From: Planotetraspora thailandica
Lineage (GTDB): Bacteria > Actinomycetota > Actinomycetes > Streptosporangiales > Streptosporangiaceae
Length of the DNA stretch: 51,884 nt
Assembly: GCF_016863335.1 (NCBI RefSeq)
Contig: NZ_BOOR01000078.1
Location: 1 to 51,884 of the forward strand
Direction: 5' to 3'
Of the stretch, positions 40,369 through 49,370 are shown piece by piece. Within the stretch, counting starts at the first letter, position 1; every line of letters starts with the position of its first letter. The notes beneath the pieces were generated by a model. The model ran no database searches, had not been told where the DNA came from, and saw only the letters and a list, made by a program, of their open reading frames with translations. A program made the position numbers and the translations under genes.

Positions 40369-40764
40369 CTAACGCACCCTTAACAAGGCCAGCATGTCGG
40401 CGCTGCCGAACATCCGGGCGGTGTCCAGCGCGGACGGCGTTCCCGCGGACGGGTCGGCGCCCGCGTCCATGAGGGCCTTGACGACGTCGGGTTCCTTCTT
40501 GAACACGGCACCGGCGAGCGGCGTCTGTCCCCGGTCGTTGGCGAGGCCGGGGTCCGCCCCGCGCTCGGCGAGGGCACGCACGGTGGCCGCGTGGCCGTGG
40601 TAAGCGGCCAGCATCAGCAGCGTGTCACCCTTGTCGTTCCGCAGGTTGACGGGCACGCCGGCGTCCACGTAGGCGCACAATTGCTCGGCCTTCCCCGCCC
40701 GCGCGAGGCCGAACAGTTTGGTCGCGAACTCTTCCAGCTCCCGATCCGGCTCCATGTCGCCCAT
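40369..40764 (-). CDS. Ankyrin-repeat protein
   Basis: The 131-residue protein has a helical cap followed by about three ankyrin repeats: GDTLLMLAAYHGHAATVRAL, GQTPLAGAVFKKEPDVVKAL, and a last partial repeat with TPSALDTARMFGSADML. Such proteins bind other proteins; the partner is unknown. There is no signal peptide, so it is cytoplasmic. The ATG at 40764 is supported by TACCGT 6 nt upstream; a second ATG at 40755 is possible. It is a single gene beside the divergent PAC2 gene. Confidence 0.9.
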   Translation of the reverse strand: MGDMEPDRELEEFATKLFGLARAGKAEQLCAYVDAGVPVNLRNDKGDTLLMLAAYHGHAATVRALAERGADPGLANDRGQTPLAGAVFKKEPDVVKALMDAGADPSAGTPSALDTARMFGSADMLALLRVR

Positions 40765-40770
40765 AGTCCA

Positions 40771-40776
40771 ACGGTA
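40771..40776 (-). promoter_or_regulatory. -10 element of the ankyrin gene, leaderless
   Basis: TACCGT on the minus strand is followed by TGGACT and the ATG at 40764. No ribosome site is present. Confidence 0.5.
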
Positions 40777-40870
40777 GGGTCACCCACAACCGCGCGGAAT
40801 CCAGGCGGCTCGCCAGGGGTTCACTAGGTAGCAGTAGGTAAAGAACCCCTCTGAGAAAGGCTGGAACACG

Positions 40871-41776
40871 GTGTTCGACCCCACGGATCTCTACCGGCTC
40901 GACGGAGATGTTCCCGAGCTGACCGATCCGGTGCTGCTCTACCACTTCGAGGGGTTTGTGGACGCGGGAGGCGCCGGCAGGCTCGCTCTCGGGCACCTTC
41001 TCGCGGAGCTGGAGCACCGGGTCGTGGCGACCTTCGACGTGGACCGGCTCCTCGACTACCGATCCCGCAGGCCCGTTATGACCTTCGACTCCGACCACTG
41101 GGTCGACTACGACGGGCCGGAGCTCGCGGTCTACCTCACCCATGACGTGACCGGCACGCCGTTCCTGATCATGACCGGTCCCGAACCCGACCGGGAGTGG
41201 GAGCTGTTCACCGAGGCCGTCGGCATGCTCGCCACCCGGCTGAAGGTCGCCAAGCTGGTGACCGTGCACGGCATCCCCATGGGCGTCCCCCACACCCGCC
41301 CGCTCGGCCTGACCGCCCACGCCAGCCGCGGCGAGCTCGTCTCCGGGCAACCGAGCCCCTTTGGCAGGGTGCAGGTGCCGGGCAGTGCGGCAGCCCTGAT
41401 CGAGCTGCGGCTCGGCTCCAAGGGTCACGACGCGCTGGGGTACGCGATCCATGTGCCCCACTACCTCGCCCAGGCCGAATACCCCCAGTCGGCCGTCGCC
41501 GCGCTGGAGGCGATCACCCGGGGCACCGGGCTGGTGTTCCCCATGGACAACCTCCTGGGTGCGGCCGCCGAGACCACCGAGCAGATCGAGGAGCAGATCA
41601 GCGCCTCGTCCGAGTTGTCGGGCGCCATCCAGGGCCTGGAGCAGCAGTACGACGCCTTCCAGACCGGCACCCAGCGGGAGAGCCTCCTCGCTGAGAGCAC
41701 CCCGATGCCGACCGGCGACGAACTGGCCGCCCAGTTTGAGGCTTTCCTCGCCGAACGGGACGACCACGACAACTGA
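40871..41776 (+). CDS. PAC2-family protein
   Basis: The 301-residue protein belongs to the PAC2 (proteasome assembly chaperone 2-like) family: PVLLYHFEGFVDAGGAG, TFDVDRLLDYRSRRP, a central LVTVHGIPMGVPHTRPL, and HVPHYLAQAEYPQSA, with a C-terminal coiled helix (TTEQIEEQISASSELSGA). In actinobacteria, which have a 20S proteasome, such proteins may interact with it, but a direct role is not shown here. The GTG at 40871 has GAGAAAGG about 10 nt upstream. Expression is from its own promoter region, divergent from the ankyrin gene. Confidence 0.88.
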   Translation: MFDPTDLYRLDGDVPELTDPVLLYHFEGFVDAGGAGRLALGHLLAELEHRVVATFDVDRLLDYRSRRPVMTFDSDHWVDYDGPELAVYLTHDVTGTPFLIMTGPEPDREWELFTEAVGMLATRLKVAKLVTVHGIPMGVPHTRPLGLTAHASRGELVSGQPSPFGRVQVPGSAAALIELRLGSKGHDALGYAIHVPHYLAQAEYPQSAVAALEAITRGTGLVFPMDNLLGAAAETTEQIEEQISASSELSGAIQGLEQQYDAFQTGTQRESLLAESTPMPTGDELAAQFEAFLAERDDHDN

Positions 41777-41787
41777 TACATCCCACG

Positions 41788-41793
41788 TAAAGT
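41788..41793 (+). promoter_or_regulatory. -10 element of the Gfo/Idh/MocA gene, leaderless
   Basis: TAAAGT is followed by TTCCCC and the ATG at 41800, 6 nt in all. Confidence 0.5.
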
Positions 41794-41799
41794 TTCCCC

Positions 41800-42873
41800 A
41801 TGCCGACTTCTGAGATCCGCGTCGGGCTGGTGGGTTACGGCCCTGCGGGTTCGTTCTTCCACGCGCCCCTGATCGCCGCCACCCCCGGCCTGCGCCTGGC
41901 CGCCGTCGTCACCCGTGACCCCGCCAAGGCCGATCTCGTACGGCAGGCCCACCCCGGCGCCGAGGTCGTGGGCTCCGCCTCCGACCTGTGGTCCCGCTCC
42001 GACCTCGTGGTGATCGCCTCGCCCAACAGCACCCACGTGCCGCTCGCGCAGGAGGCGATCAAGCAGGGCCTGCCCGTGGTAGTGGACAAACCACTCACGG
42101 GCACGGCCGCCCAGGGCCGCGAGCTCGTACGGCTGGCCGACGACCACGGTGTGATGCTGACGGTGTTCCAGAACCGGCGCTGGGACGGCGACTTCCTCAC
42201 CATCCGCCGGCTGCTGCCGGAGCTCGGGGAGGTGCGCCGGTTCGAGTCGCGGTTCGAACGCTGGCGCCCGGTGCCGAAGGGCGGCTGGCGCGAGATGGGC
42301 GGCGCCGACGACGTCGCGGGCGTGCTCTACGACCTCGGCAGCCATCTGGCCGACCAGGCGCTGCAGCTGTTCGGACCGGTGACCCACGTCTACGCGGAAA
42401 GCGATGTCAGGCGGGCCGGGGTCCGGGCCGACGACGACGCGTTCATCGCGCTCACCCATGCCGGCGGAACACGCTCCCACCTGTGGATGAGCGCGGTCGC
42501 GGCCGACCTCGGCCCCCGGTTCCGGGTGCTCGGGTCGGCGGGCGCGTACGTCGAATGGGGGCTCGACCTCCAGGAGGAGCGCCTGCGTGCGGGTGCACGG
42601 CCCGGCGACGACGGCTGGGGCACCGAACCGCCGGAGCGCTGGGGCACGTTCGGCGCCGGGGACGACGTCCGTACGGTCGCGACCGAGCCGGGCGCCTACC
42701 AGGAGTTCTACGCGGGCGTCGCGGCGGCCCTCCTGGAGGGCGCGCCGCCTCCCGTCGCCCCTGGCAGCGCGATCGAGACGATCGCGGTGCTGGAGGCCGC
42801 CGCGCATTCGGCGGCCACCGGGCAGACCGTGGCCCTGACCGAGACCTTGAATGAGGCTCCCACCGGGGCCTGA
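41800..42873 (+). CDS. Gfo/Idh/MocA-family oxidoreductase
   Basis: The 357-residue NAD(P)-dependent enzyme has the Rossmann start VGLVGYGPAGSFFHAPLI, VVIASPNSTHVPLAQEAI, the catalytic KP motif in VVVDKPLTGTAAQG, QNRRWDGDFLTIRRLL, and the C-terminal domain with YDLGSHLADQALQLFG, in which Asp/His occupy the usual DxxxH position. These enzymes oxidise sugars, cyclitols or related compounds; the substrate is not evident. It stands alone. A leaderless promoter supports the ATG at 41800. Confidence 0.92.
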   Translation: MPTSEIRVGLVGYGPAGSFFHAPLIAATPGLRLAAVVTRDPAKADLVRQAHPGAEVVGSASDLWSRSDLVVIASPNSTHVPLAQEAIKQGLPVVVDKPLTGTAAQGRELVRLADDHGVMLTVFQNRRWDGDFLTIRRLLPELGEVRRFESRFERWRPVPKGGWREMGGADDVAGVLYDLGSHLADQALQLFGPVTHVYAESDVRRAGVRADDDAFIALTHAGGTRSHLWMSAVAADLGPRFRVLGSAGAYVEWGLDLQEERLRAGARPGDDGWGTEPPERWGTFGAGDDVRTVATEPGAYQEFYAGVAAALLEGAPPPVAPGSAIETIAVLEAAAHSAATGQTVALTETLNEAPTGA

Positions 42874-42883
42874 TCGAAGAGGC

Positions 42884-43681
42884 TCAGACGAGCAGGCGGG
42901 TGCGCATGGCCTCGGTGTCCCGCTCGGTCCACCCGTGGGCGTCGAGCCAGCCGAGCGGCCCGCCGAACCGGTTCTCCAGGGTCGTGAAGAACTGCGCCAT
43001 GTACTCCGGCCGCGGCAGGTGGCTGTCGGCCGGCTTGCCGTCCAGGTCGGTCCGGTAGGTCTCGCTGGCGCGCAGCCTCGCGAGGATCAGCTCGATGCGC
43101 TCGCCTGTGGCGGCGTAGTCGGCGATGATCGCGTCCTTGGTGACCCCGGCCACGGCAAGCGCCAGGGCGCTCACCACACCGGTCCTGTCCTTGCCCGCGG
43201 CACAGTGGACCAGCGCCATGCCGTCGTCCTTCGCGAGCACGCGCAGGGCGTGGACGACGGAGTCGGGGCGGTCACGGAGGTAGCCGTAGTAGTAGCCGGT
43301 CACCCGCAGCTCGGCCATGGCCCTCTCGTCCTGCGGGTTCTGCCAGGGCAGGGCCCGGGAGTCGATCGTGTCGGCCTCGGCGTCGGTGTACTGGCCGCCT
43401 TCGGCGAACAGGCTGAGGTGGTGAATGCCGACCTCGGGGAGACGCAGGAGCGGGCCGGGCCCCTCCATGCGCACCTCGGCATCCGACCGCAGGTCGACGA
43501 CATGCCGCAGCTTGAGCTCTCCGACCAGCCGCGTGACGTCGCTTCCGCTGAGCCCCTGAAGGTTGTCGGCTCGCAGGATCCGCCCGAACCGCGTGGTCGC
43601 ACCGTCGGCGGTGGGGAGACCTCCGAGGTCTCGCACATTGACAGCACCGTCGAGAACTATCCAACGCTCTTTGTTGTTCAT
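42884..43681 (-). CDS. Tyrosine-protein phosphatase, PtpB/DSP type
   Basis: The 265-residue protein has the P-loop HCAAGKDRTGV (cysteine nucleophile and phosphate-binding arginine) and the N-terminal family signature VNVRDLGGLPTADG, RFGRILRADNLQGLS and VVDLRSDAEV. It matches the actinobacterial PtpB-like group, which removes phosphate from phosphotyrosine or phosphoinositides. The ATG at 43681 is preferred; a GTG codon directly precedes it. It is next to the membrane NB-ARC gene but in a separate transcript with a 70-bp gap. Confidence 0.9.
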   Translation of the reverse strand: MNNKERWIVLDGAVNVRDLGGLPTADGATTRFGRILRADNLQGLSGSDVTRLVGELKLRHVVDLRSDAEVRMEGPGPLLRLPEVGIHHLSLFAEGGQYTDAEADTIDSRALPWQNPQDERAMAELRVTGYYYGYLRDRPDSVVHALRVLAKDDGMALVHCAAGKDRTGVVSALALAVAGVTKDAIIADYAATGERIELILARLRASETYRTDLDGKPADSHLPRPEYMAQFFTTLENRFGGPLGWLDAHGWTERDTEAMRTRLLV

Positions 43682-43751
43682 CACTTAAGAGAGTATCCAG
43701 AGGTATGTGACGGCCGCGTGATCCCACGATGAACGCCTGTCATACCCGGCA

Positions 43752-46286
43752 TCAGGGACGCATGGCGCGTTCGAGCACATCCTGGGCGCGGGATACGCCG
43801 GCCTCGTTGGCGAGGCTTCGGTAGATCTCCAGCGCCTGTTCCACGGGTTCGCGCGCCTCCTGCCGACGGCCGGCGTCGAGGAGGGCTTCCCCGAGCGTGC
43901 GCAGGCTGCGGGCCAGCCACCAACGGTCGCCGAGCTCCTCGAAGTCGCGTACGGCGCCGCGGAGAGCGAGCACGGCTTCGGAGGTACGGCCAAGCCGGGC
44001 GAGCACCTGCCCTTCGGACAGCCCGGTCCTGGCGACGCCCCAGGAGTCACCGAGCTTGGCCAGCTTCTCCTTGGCCCGGCGCATGGAGACGTATTCCTGG
44101 AGGCCGTTGTTGGGGTCGCCGATCTCGCCCGCGGCCCGCAGACATCGGGCCTCCTCCCACTCCTCGTGGCGGTCGCGGAACGCCTTGATCGCGAAGCGAA
44201 GGGCGTTGCCGGCCAGGATGAACCTGCGCTCGGCGTCGGCGGTCCGCCCCTCACTCGCCAGGGCGCGCGCCTCGGCCGCGAGCACCTCGCCGAGCACGCG
44301 CTGCGTCTGGGCCTCGGAGTACCGGTTGCCGTCGGACTGGAAGACGCCCAGGGAGTCTTCCAGCAGTTGCCGGGCCTCGCCGTACCGGCGCTGGGCCAGC
44401 CGCAGCTCGGCCAGGTTGCGCTGGGTCCTGGCCTGCCACCACCGGTCGTCCTCGGCGCGGAAGGCCGCGATGGCGTCGATCAGGTAGCCCTGGCCGCGGT
44501 CCAGGTTGCCGTCGCTGAAGAGGGTCATGCCGATCGTCCGGGTGGCCCGCGCCGCCCACCAGGTCTCCCCCAGGCCCGTGAAGATCTCCAGTGCGCGCTC
44601 GGCGTCCTGCCGCGCGTCCTGCGACCGGCCGAGGCCGCCGACGACGGCGGCTCGCTCCAGCAGGGCGATGCCCGGGGCCCGGGAATCGTCGGCCAGAGGG
44701 GCCGCCTCGCAGACGATGTCGGCGACGGCCTTCCAGTCCGACCAGTACGCCCGCAGCGAGTGACTCAGCGAGCAGAAGGCCCGGCCCGTGCCCCACGCCA
44801 GATCCCAGAGCTCCGATGAGCGGGCCTGGTGGATCGCCGACAACAGGGCCACCCGCTCGGCGGTGAACCATCCCGCCGACGAGGTCTCCGCCTCCGACGC
44901 CGGCCTGCCCGTGTCCGGGCCCCGCCGTACGCCCCGGCGCCGCCAGTCCTGCGGCCAGCGGTCCGTCGCCGCCCTCTCGGCCCGTCGCCGATAGCCCGAC
45001 AGCACCCGCTCGATCGCCGCCCGCCGCTGCGCCTCCGGTTCCTCCTTGGCCGCGAGTTCGCGGGCGAACAACCGCACCAGATCGTGCAGGCGGTAGCGCA
45101 TCGCCCCCGTCGCGTCCTGGCCGGAGCATTCGGCGAGCTGGGTGTCGACCAAAGCTTCGAGCTGGTCCGCGCCGTCCAGCTCCGAGGTGTCGAGCAGGTC
45201 GCCGGCCACCCACCCCTGCACGTCGGGCGCGGTGAGCAGGCCCATCAGCCGCAGCAGGCGGCGCTGGACGTCGGTGCAGTCCTCATAGCTGAGCTGCAGC
45301 GACGCACGGACGCTCTTGTCGATCTTGCGGCCCAGCTCCAGATGGTCCAGCCGGCGCCGCTCGTCGCCGAGACGGTCGGCCAGCTCCCGCAGCGTCCAGT
45401 TCTCCCGCGTCGCCAGCCGGCCGCCGCAGATGCTGATCGCCAATGGCAGCCGGTCGCACAACCGCACGATGGCCAGCGCGGAGTCCAGGTCGGCCGCCAC
45501 CCGCTCGTCGCCGGCCAGCCGGGCCAGCAACTCCACTCCCTGCGCCTCGGTGAACGCCCCGAGTTGACGGTCGTGCCGATTGCGCAGGAACAACGGCTGC
45601 CGCGACGTCACGATCACCGCGCATCGCGGCTCCGGCGGGATCAACGCCGCAACATGATCACCGTTTTGCGCGTTGTCCAGAAAAATCAGGATCTGTCGAT
45701 TCTTCGTCCACGTCCACCAGAGCTTCTGCAGCTCCGCCAGCCCGCCGGGGTCCGTGGTGAGACGCACCCCCAGCGCGCGCAGGAACCCGAGCAGCACGTC
45801 CTCCGGCTTGGCGGTGCCGTCCGGGCCTCGCAGGTCGAAGTACAGCTGACCGTCGGGAAACGCGTTGATGATCTCGTGCGCGAACTTGGTCGCGAGGACC
45901 GACTTGCCCACCCCGCCCTGGCCGTAGATCGACACCACCAGCGGCGCGTCCCCGCCGCGATCGGCGAACCGCTCGCGCAACTCGGCCAGCACCTCGCCAC
46001 GTCCGGTGAAATGCGCGATGGCGGGGGGCAGCTGGCCCGGGGCTGGAACCGCGTCCGGGAGGGGTGGCCGCCGCGTGTCGGGCCGGGGCGCCGCGGCGAT
46101 CCAGGCGAGCCAGCCGGCCAGCAGGGCGACGACCACGGTGATCGCGATACGGGCCGTGACCGGAAAGTTCAAGATGCCGAGCGAGGTGCCGAGAGCGCTG
46201 GCGACGGCGGCGAGGGTCCCCACGGTGGCGGGACCCGCGATCGACGGGCGGCGGCGGGCAAGGGCTTTGTCGTCGGAGCGGCGCAT
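43752..46286 (-). CDS. Membrane-anchored NB-ARC ATPase with TPR region
   Basis: The 844-residue protein begins with two membrane helices (about residues 20-40 and 47-66; IAITVVVALLAGWLAWIAAA) and a Pro-rich linker. An NB-ARC follows: FTGRGEVLAEL, Walker A IYGQGGVGKSVLA (about 120-132), Walker B QILIFLDNAQN, CAVIVTSRQPLF and LPLAISICGGRLA. After a winged-helix part (HDLVRLFARELA), the C-terminal half is TPR. Soluble relatives are usually linked to a SARP or LuxR DNA-binding domain; here none exists, and the two helices place the ATPase at the membrane. The ATG at 46286 has GAAGGA about 8 nt upstream. It may act as a sensor scaffold; function is unknown. Confidence 0.88.
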   Translation of the reverse strand: MRRSDDKALARRRPSIAGPATVGTLAAVASALGTSLGILNFPVTARIAITVVVALLAGWLAWIAAAPRPDTRRPPLPDAVPAPGQLPPAIAHFTGRGEVLAELRERFADRGGDAPLVVSIYGQGGVGKSVLATKFAHEIINAFPDGQLYFDLRGPDGTAKPEDVLLGFLRALGVRLTTDPGGLAELQKLWWTWTKNRQILIFLDNAQNGDHVAALIPPEPRCAVIVTSRQPLFLRNRHDRQLGAFTEAQGVELLARLAGDERVAADLDSALAIVRLCDRLPLAISICGGRLATRENWTLRELADRLGDERRRLDHLELGRKIDKSVRASLQLSYEDCTDVQRRLLRLMGLLTAPDVQGWVAGDLLDTSELDGADQLEALVDTQLAECSGQDATGAMRYRLHDLVRLFARELAAKEEPEAQRRAAIERVLSGYRRRAERAATDRWPQDWRRRGVRRGPDTGRPASEAETSSAGWFTAERVALLSAIHQARSSELWDLAWGTGRAFCSLSHSLRAYWSDWKAVADIVCEAAPLADDSRAPGIALLERAAVVGGLGRSQDARQDAERALEIFTGLGETWWAARATRTIGMTLFSDGNLDRGQGYLIDAIAAFRAEDDRWWQARTQRNLAELRLAQRRYGEARQLLEDSLGVFQSDGNRYSEAQTQRVLGEVLAAEARALASEGRTADAERRFILAGNALRFAIKAFRDRHEEWEEARCLRAAGEIGDPNNGLQEYVSMRRAKEKLAKLGDSWGVARTGLSEGQVLARLGRTSEAVLALRGAVRDFEELGDRWWLARSLRTLGEALLDAGRRQEAREPVEQALEIYRSLANEAGVSRAQDVLERAMRP

Positions 46287-46381
46287 CCGTCGTTTCCTTC
46301 GGGGGCATTCGTGGCTTCGTGGCCCCGAGCGCGTCGAGGGCCGCGAAGATGACCGCGTCTCACCCGTGATTCAAGCAGAAT

Positions 46382-46416
46382 CGATCTACGTTCGCGCGGC
46401 GAGAGGCCGTAGATCG
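46382..46416. promoter_or_regulatory. Inverted repeat in the divergent NB-ARC / SGNH hydrolase promoter region
   Basis: CGATCTACG (46382-46390) and CGTAGATCG (46408-46416) are perfect inverted 9-mers with a 17-bp centre. They lie in the 217-bp gap between two divergent genes, where a shared operator would be expected. Apart from this and TAATGT at about 46439, nothing else is recognised in the gap. Confidence 0.45.
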
Positions 46417-46503
46417 TCTGCACTGCACAAAACATGGGTAATGTATGGCCCCGCAGATCCGTCTCGGTTTGATCCGAGGCGCGCCTCTTCGGGGAGGAAC
46501 CGG

Positions 46504-47769
46504 ATGGCACGACCGGCTCATCGGCTGACCGTGGCGACCCTGGCTCTCGCGTCGTCGATGGTCGTGACCGTTGCTGCCGCGCCTGCGCCGGCGCAGGCGG
46601 GCGGCCCGAACAGTCCGGCCACTCCGAATCCGTCGCCACCGGTGGCGTCGCCGCCCGCCGTACCTGAGACAGAGCCGCAGCACATGGTCGGCTCGTGGTC
46701 GACGGCGAGCAACGCGATCCTCACGGCCGTCGGCGGCCAGACCGTCCGGATGGTCGTGCGGGTGAGCATCGGCGGCCCCGCCGTGCGCGTGCACCTGTCC
46801 AACGCGTACGGCCGTGCTCCCGTGACATTCGAGAACGTGCACCTCGGCAGACACGGGACAGGCGGGCGGATCGAGGCGGGAAGCAACCGCCCGGTCACGT
46901 TCGGCGGCCGGTCCTCGGTGACCGTGCCCGCGGGCGCCGGCGTGTGGAGCGACCCGCTCGACGAGCCGGTCGCCGGCGGCGAGGACGTCGCGATCAGCGT
47001 CTACGTGCCGGAGTACGTCCAGGGGGTGACCGGTCACGATCGCGCGTACGCGACCACGTACATGTCCGGCCCCGGAGACCACGCGGCCGACGAGTCGGCG
47101 GACGAGTTCACCTACGTCAGCAACCAGTGGTTCTTCGTGGACCGCCTCACCGTGCAGGCCGACTCCGACGTGCGCTCGGTCGTGGCGCTCGGAGACTCCC
47201 TGACCGACGGGACGGGCCAGGCCAACGACGTGAACCGCCGCTGGACCGACTTCCTGCACCGCCGGCTCGTGGACGCCTCCGAGACGCTCGGTGTGCTCAA
47301 CTCCGGAATCGCGGGGAACCGGGTTCTGCTTCCCACCACGGGGCCGAGCGGCCTGTCCCGCTTCCAGCGCGACGTGCTGTCGCAGCCCGGCGTGCGGACC
47401 GTCATCGTCTACGAGGGCATCAACGACATCGCCCGGGGCTCCTACACGTCGGCCAAACCGCTGATCAACGGATACAAAAAGCTGATCAGGGAGGCTCACG
47501 CGAAGAAGCTCAAGGTGATCGGCGCCACGCTCACGCCGTTCCGCGGCGCCGGTTCCTGGGCCAGGGAGAAGGAGCGGCTCCGCCAGCAGGTCAACCATTG
47601 GATCAGGACGAGCGGCGCCTTCGACACCGTCGTCGACTTCGACCGTGCGGTACGCCGCCCCGGCGCACCCGACCGCCTGGCCCCGGCCTACGACTCCGGC
47701 GACCACCTTCATCTGAGCGACGCCGGGCGGCGCAAACTGGCCTACACGATCCCGCTCCGCGAACTCTGA
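46504..47769 (+). CDS. Secreted SGNH/GDSL-type hydrolase
   Basis: The 421-residue protein has a signal peptide (residues 1-32, cleaved near PAQAGG), a Pro-rich spacer, an N-terminal beta domain (HMVGSWSTASNAILTAVGGQ, VRVHLSNAYGRAPVTF) and an SGNH domain. Block I is VVALGDSLTDGTGQ, block II has LNSGIAGNRVL, block III has VYEGINDIARG and block V has DSGDHLHLSDAG, giving the Ser, Gly, Asn and His residues. It hydrolyses ester bonds of lipids or polysaccharides outside the cell; the substrate is unknown. GAGGAACC lies just before the ATG at 46504. The whole domain order is the usual one for this group. Confidence 0.92.
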   Translation: MARPAHRLTVATLALASSMVVTVAAAPAPAQAGGPNSPATPNPSPPVASPPAVPETEPQHMVGSWSTASNAILTAVGGQTVRMVVRVSIGGPAVRVHLSNAYGRAPVTFENVHLGRHGTGGRIEAGSNRPVTFGGRSSVTVPAGAGVWSDPLDEPVAGGEDVAISVYVPEYVQGVTGHDRAYATTYMSGPGDHAADESADEFTYVSNQWFFVDRLTVQADSDVRSVVALGDSLTDGTGQANDVNRRWTDFLHRRLVDASETLGVLNSGIAGNRVLLPTTGPSGLSRFQRDVLSQPGVRTVIVYEGINDIARGSYTSAKPLINGYKKLIREAHAKKLKVIGATLTPFRGAGSWAREKERLRQQVNHWIRTSGAFDTVVDFDRAVRRPGAPDRLAPAYDSGDHLHLSDAGRRKLAYTIPLREL

Positions 47770-47794
47770 TGCGCGCGGAGCCCGCCGCGGTCGC

Positions 47795-47800
47795 TACCGT
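47795..47800 (+). promoter_or_regulatory. -10 element of the Ser/Thr kinase gene, leaderless
   Basis: TACCGT is directly followed by ATGGCC and a second ATG at 47807. The 6-nt gap points to 47807 as the real start. Confidence 0.5.
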
Positions 47801-47806
47801 ATGGCC

Positions 47807-49357
47807 ATGGTCGCCCCCCTGCACCCCGATGACCCCACCGTCCTCGGCTCGTTCCGCCTGAGCGCCCGCCTCGGAGAGGGTGGCCAGGGCGTCGTCTACC
47901 TCGGTCACACCCCGGACGGCGAGCCGGTGGCCGTGAAGCTCATCAAGACCGGGCTCGATCCGGCCGTACGCACTCGCCTGTCCCGGGAACTGGACGCGAT
48001 GCGCAGCATCGCCCCCTTCTGCACCGCCCGCGTGCTGACCGCCGAGGTCGACCGGAGCGAGCCGTACATCGTGACGGAGTTCGTCGATGGGCCCTCCCTT
48101 CAGCAGCGCGTCACCGACGGCGGGCCCCTGCGGGGCGGCGAGCTCGACCGGCTCGCCGTCGGCACCGCCACCGCCCTGACGGCGATCCACGGAGCCGGGA
48201 TCGTGCACCGCGACTTCAAGCCCGGCAACGTGCTGCTCGGCCCCGACGGGCCCCGTGTGGTCGACTTCGGCATCGCACGGCAGGGCGAGAGCGACACGAT
48301 CACGGCGGGCCCCATCGGCACCCCCGCCTACCTGGCCCCAGAGCAGATCTCGGGAAGCCCGGCGAGCCCGGCGTCCGACGTCTTCGCGTGGGGTGCCACG
48401 ATCGTCTTCGCGGCGACCGGCAAGCGGGCCTTCGACGGCGGCACCGTCGCCTCCGTCCTGCACCAGATCATGACGACCGACCCCGACGTTTCCGCCGTCC
48501 CCGCTCCACTGAGAGACACGGTGCAGCGGTGCCTCGCCAAGGATCCCGCCGCACGGCCCACGGCCCGCGACCTGCTGCTCGGTCTGGTGGGGTCGACCCC
48601 CGACCCTCTCGCCGCGGGGGCGGCGGTCGCCGACGCCACGAACGCGGCGGCACAGCCGCCGGCGACGCCGTACGGCGCGCAGCCTCCCGTCCCGCAGCCT
48701 CCGGTCCCGCAGCAGGGAGCCACGCCGATGCCCGGGCCGTACGACCCGCAGCCGGCCGCGCCGTACGGCACGCGGGCGGCCGAGCCGCTCGCCACCGAAC
48801 CGGCGGGGAACGGGCGCCGCAGGTCGCGGAAGGGCCTGATCGGCGGACTCGTCGTGCTGGCGGCGGCCGTGGTCACGGCGGCCCTGGTCCTGCCGAGCCT
48901 GCTCCCCTCCTCGAAGGGCGGCGTCTCCAGGGAGTCCACGCAGCCGCCCGCCTCCGAGGTGACGCACGGGACCGACACGTATACCGACCCGGCCACTCCC
49001 GGCACCGGCGACGGTGGTGACGGCTACGGCAACGGTGAGATTCCCGCGGCGTTCGCGGGCACCTGGAGGGGGCACATCACCGGGACTCCGGCCATCGCCA
49101 CGAGCGAGTACGACCTCGAGATCGACCTGGACGCGGGCGACGACACCGGCAAGTGGAAGCAGACCTCGGGCGACTGCGAGGGCAAACTCTCGCTCACCGG
49201 AGTGACCGCCGCGGCGCTCACCTTCCGCCTGGAGGATGCCGGACAGTGCGTCCCCGGCACGGTACGGCTGGCACGCCAGGGCGACGGCCTCTCATACCAG
49301 TGGAGCGACGACCTCGGCCTGCTCACGGAGAACGGGGATCTCACCAAGGTCGAGTAG
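47807..49357 (+). CDS. Transmembrane serine/threonine protein kinase
   Basis: The 516-residue protein has a kinase domain (about residues 10-265): glycine loop LGEGGQGVVYLG, lysine in VAVKLIKTG, catalytic loop HRDFKPGNVLL (Phe in place of the usual Leu), DFGIARQG and GTPAYLAPEQI. An Ala/Pro linker of about 75 residues leads to a membrane helix (about 344-366; LIGGLVVLAAAVVTAALVLP) and an extracytoplasmic domain of about 150 residues (FAGTWRGHITGTPA, WKQTSGDCEGKLSL, AGQCVPGTVRL with a possible Cys pair). The ATG at 47807 is chosen over 47801 because it is the correct distance from the -10. The signal it senses is unknown. Confidence 0.92.
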   Translation: MVAPLHPDDPTVLGSFRLSARLGEGGQGVVYLGHTPDGEPVAVKLIKTGLDPAVRTRLSRELDAMRSIAPFCTARVLTAEVDRSEPYIVTEFVDGPSLQQRVTDGGPLRGGELDRLAVGTATALTAIHGAGIVHRDFKPGNVLLGPDGPRVVDFGIARQGESDTITAGPIGTPAYLAPEQISGSPASPASDVFAWGATIVFAATGKRAFDGGTVASVLHQIMTTDPDVSAVPAPLRDTVQRCLAKDPAARPTARDLLLGLVGSTPDPLAAGAAVADATNAAAQPPATPYGAQPPVPQPPVPQQGATPMPGPYDPQPAAPYGTRAAEPLATEPAGNGRRRSRKGLIGGLVVLAAAVVTAALVLPSLLPSSKGGVSRESTQPPASEVTHGTDTYTDPATPGTGDGGDGYGNGEIPAAFAGTWRGHITGTPAIATSEYDLEIDLDAGDDTGKWKQTSGDCEGKLSLTGVTAAALTFRLEDAGQCVPGTVRLARQGDGLSYQWSDDLGLLTENGDLTKVE

Positions 49358-49370
49358 GCGGGCGGCATGA

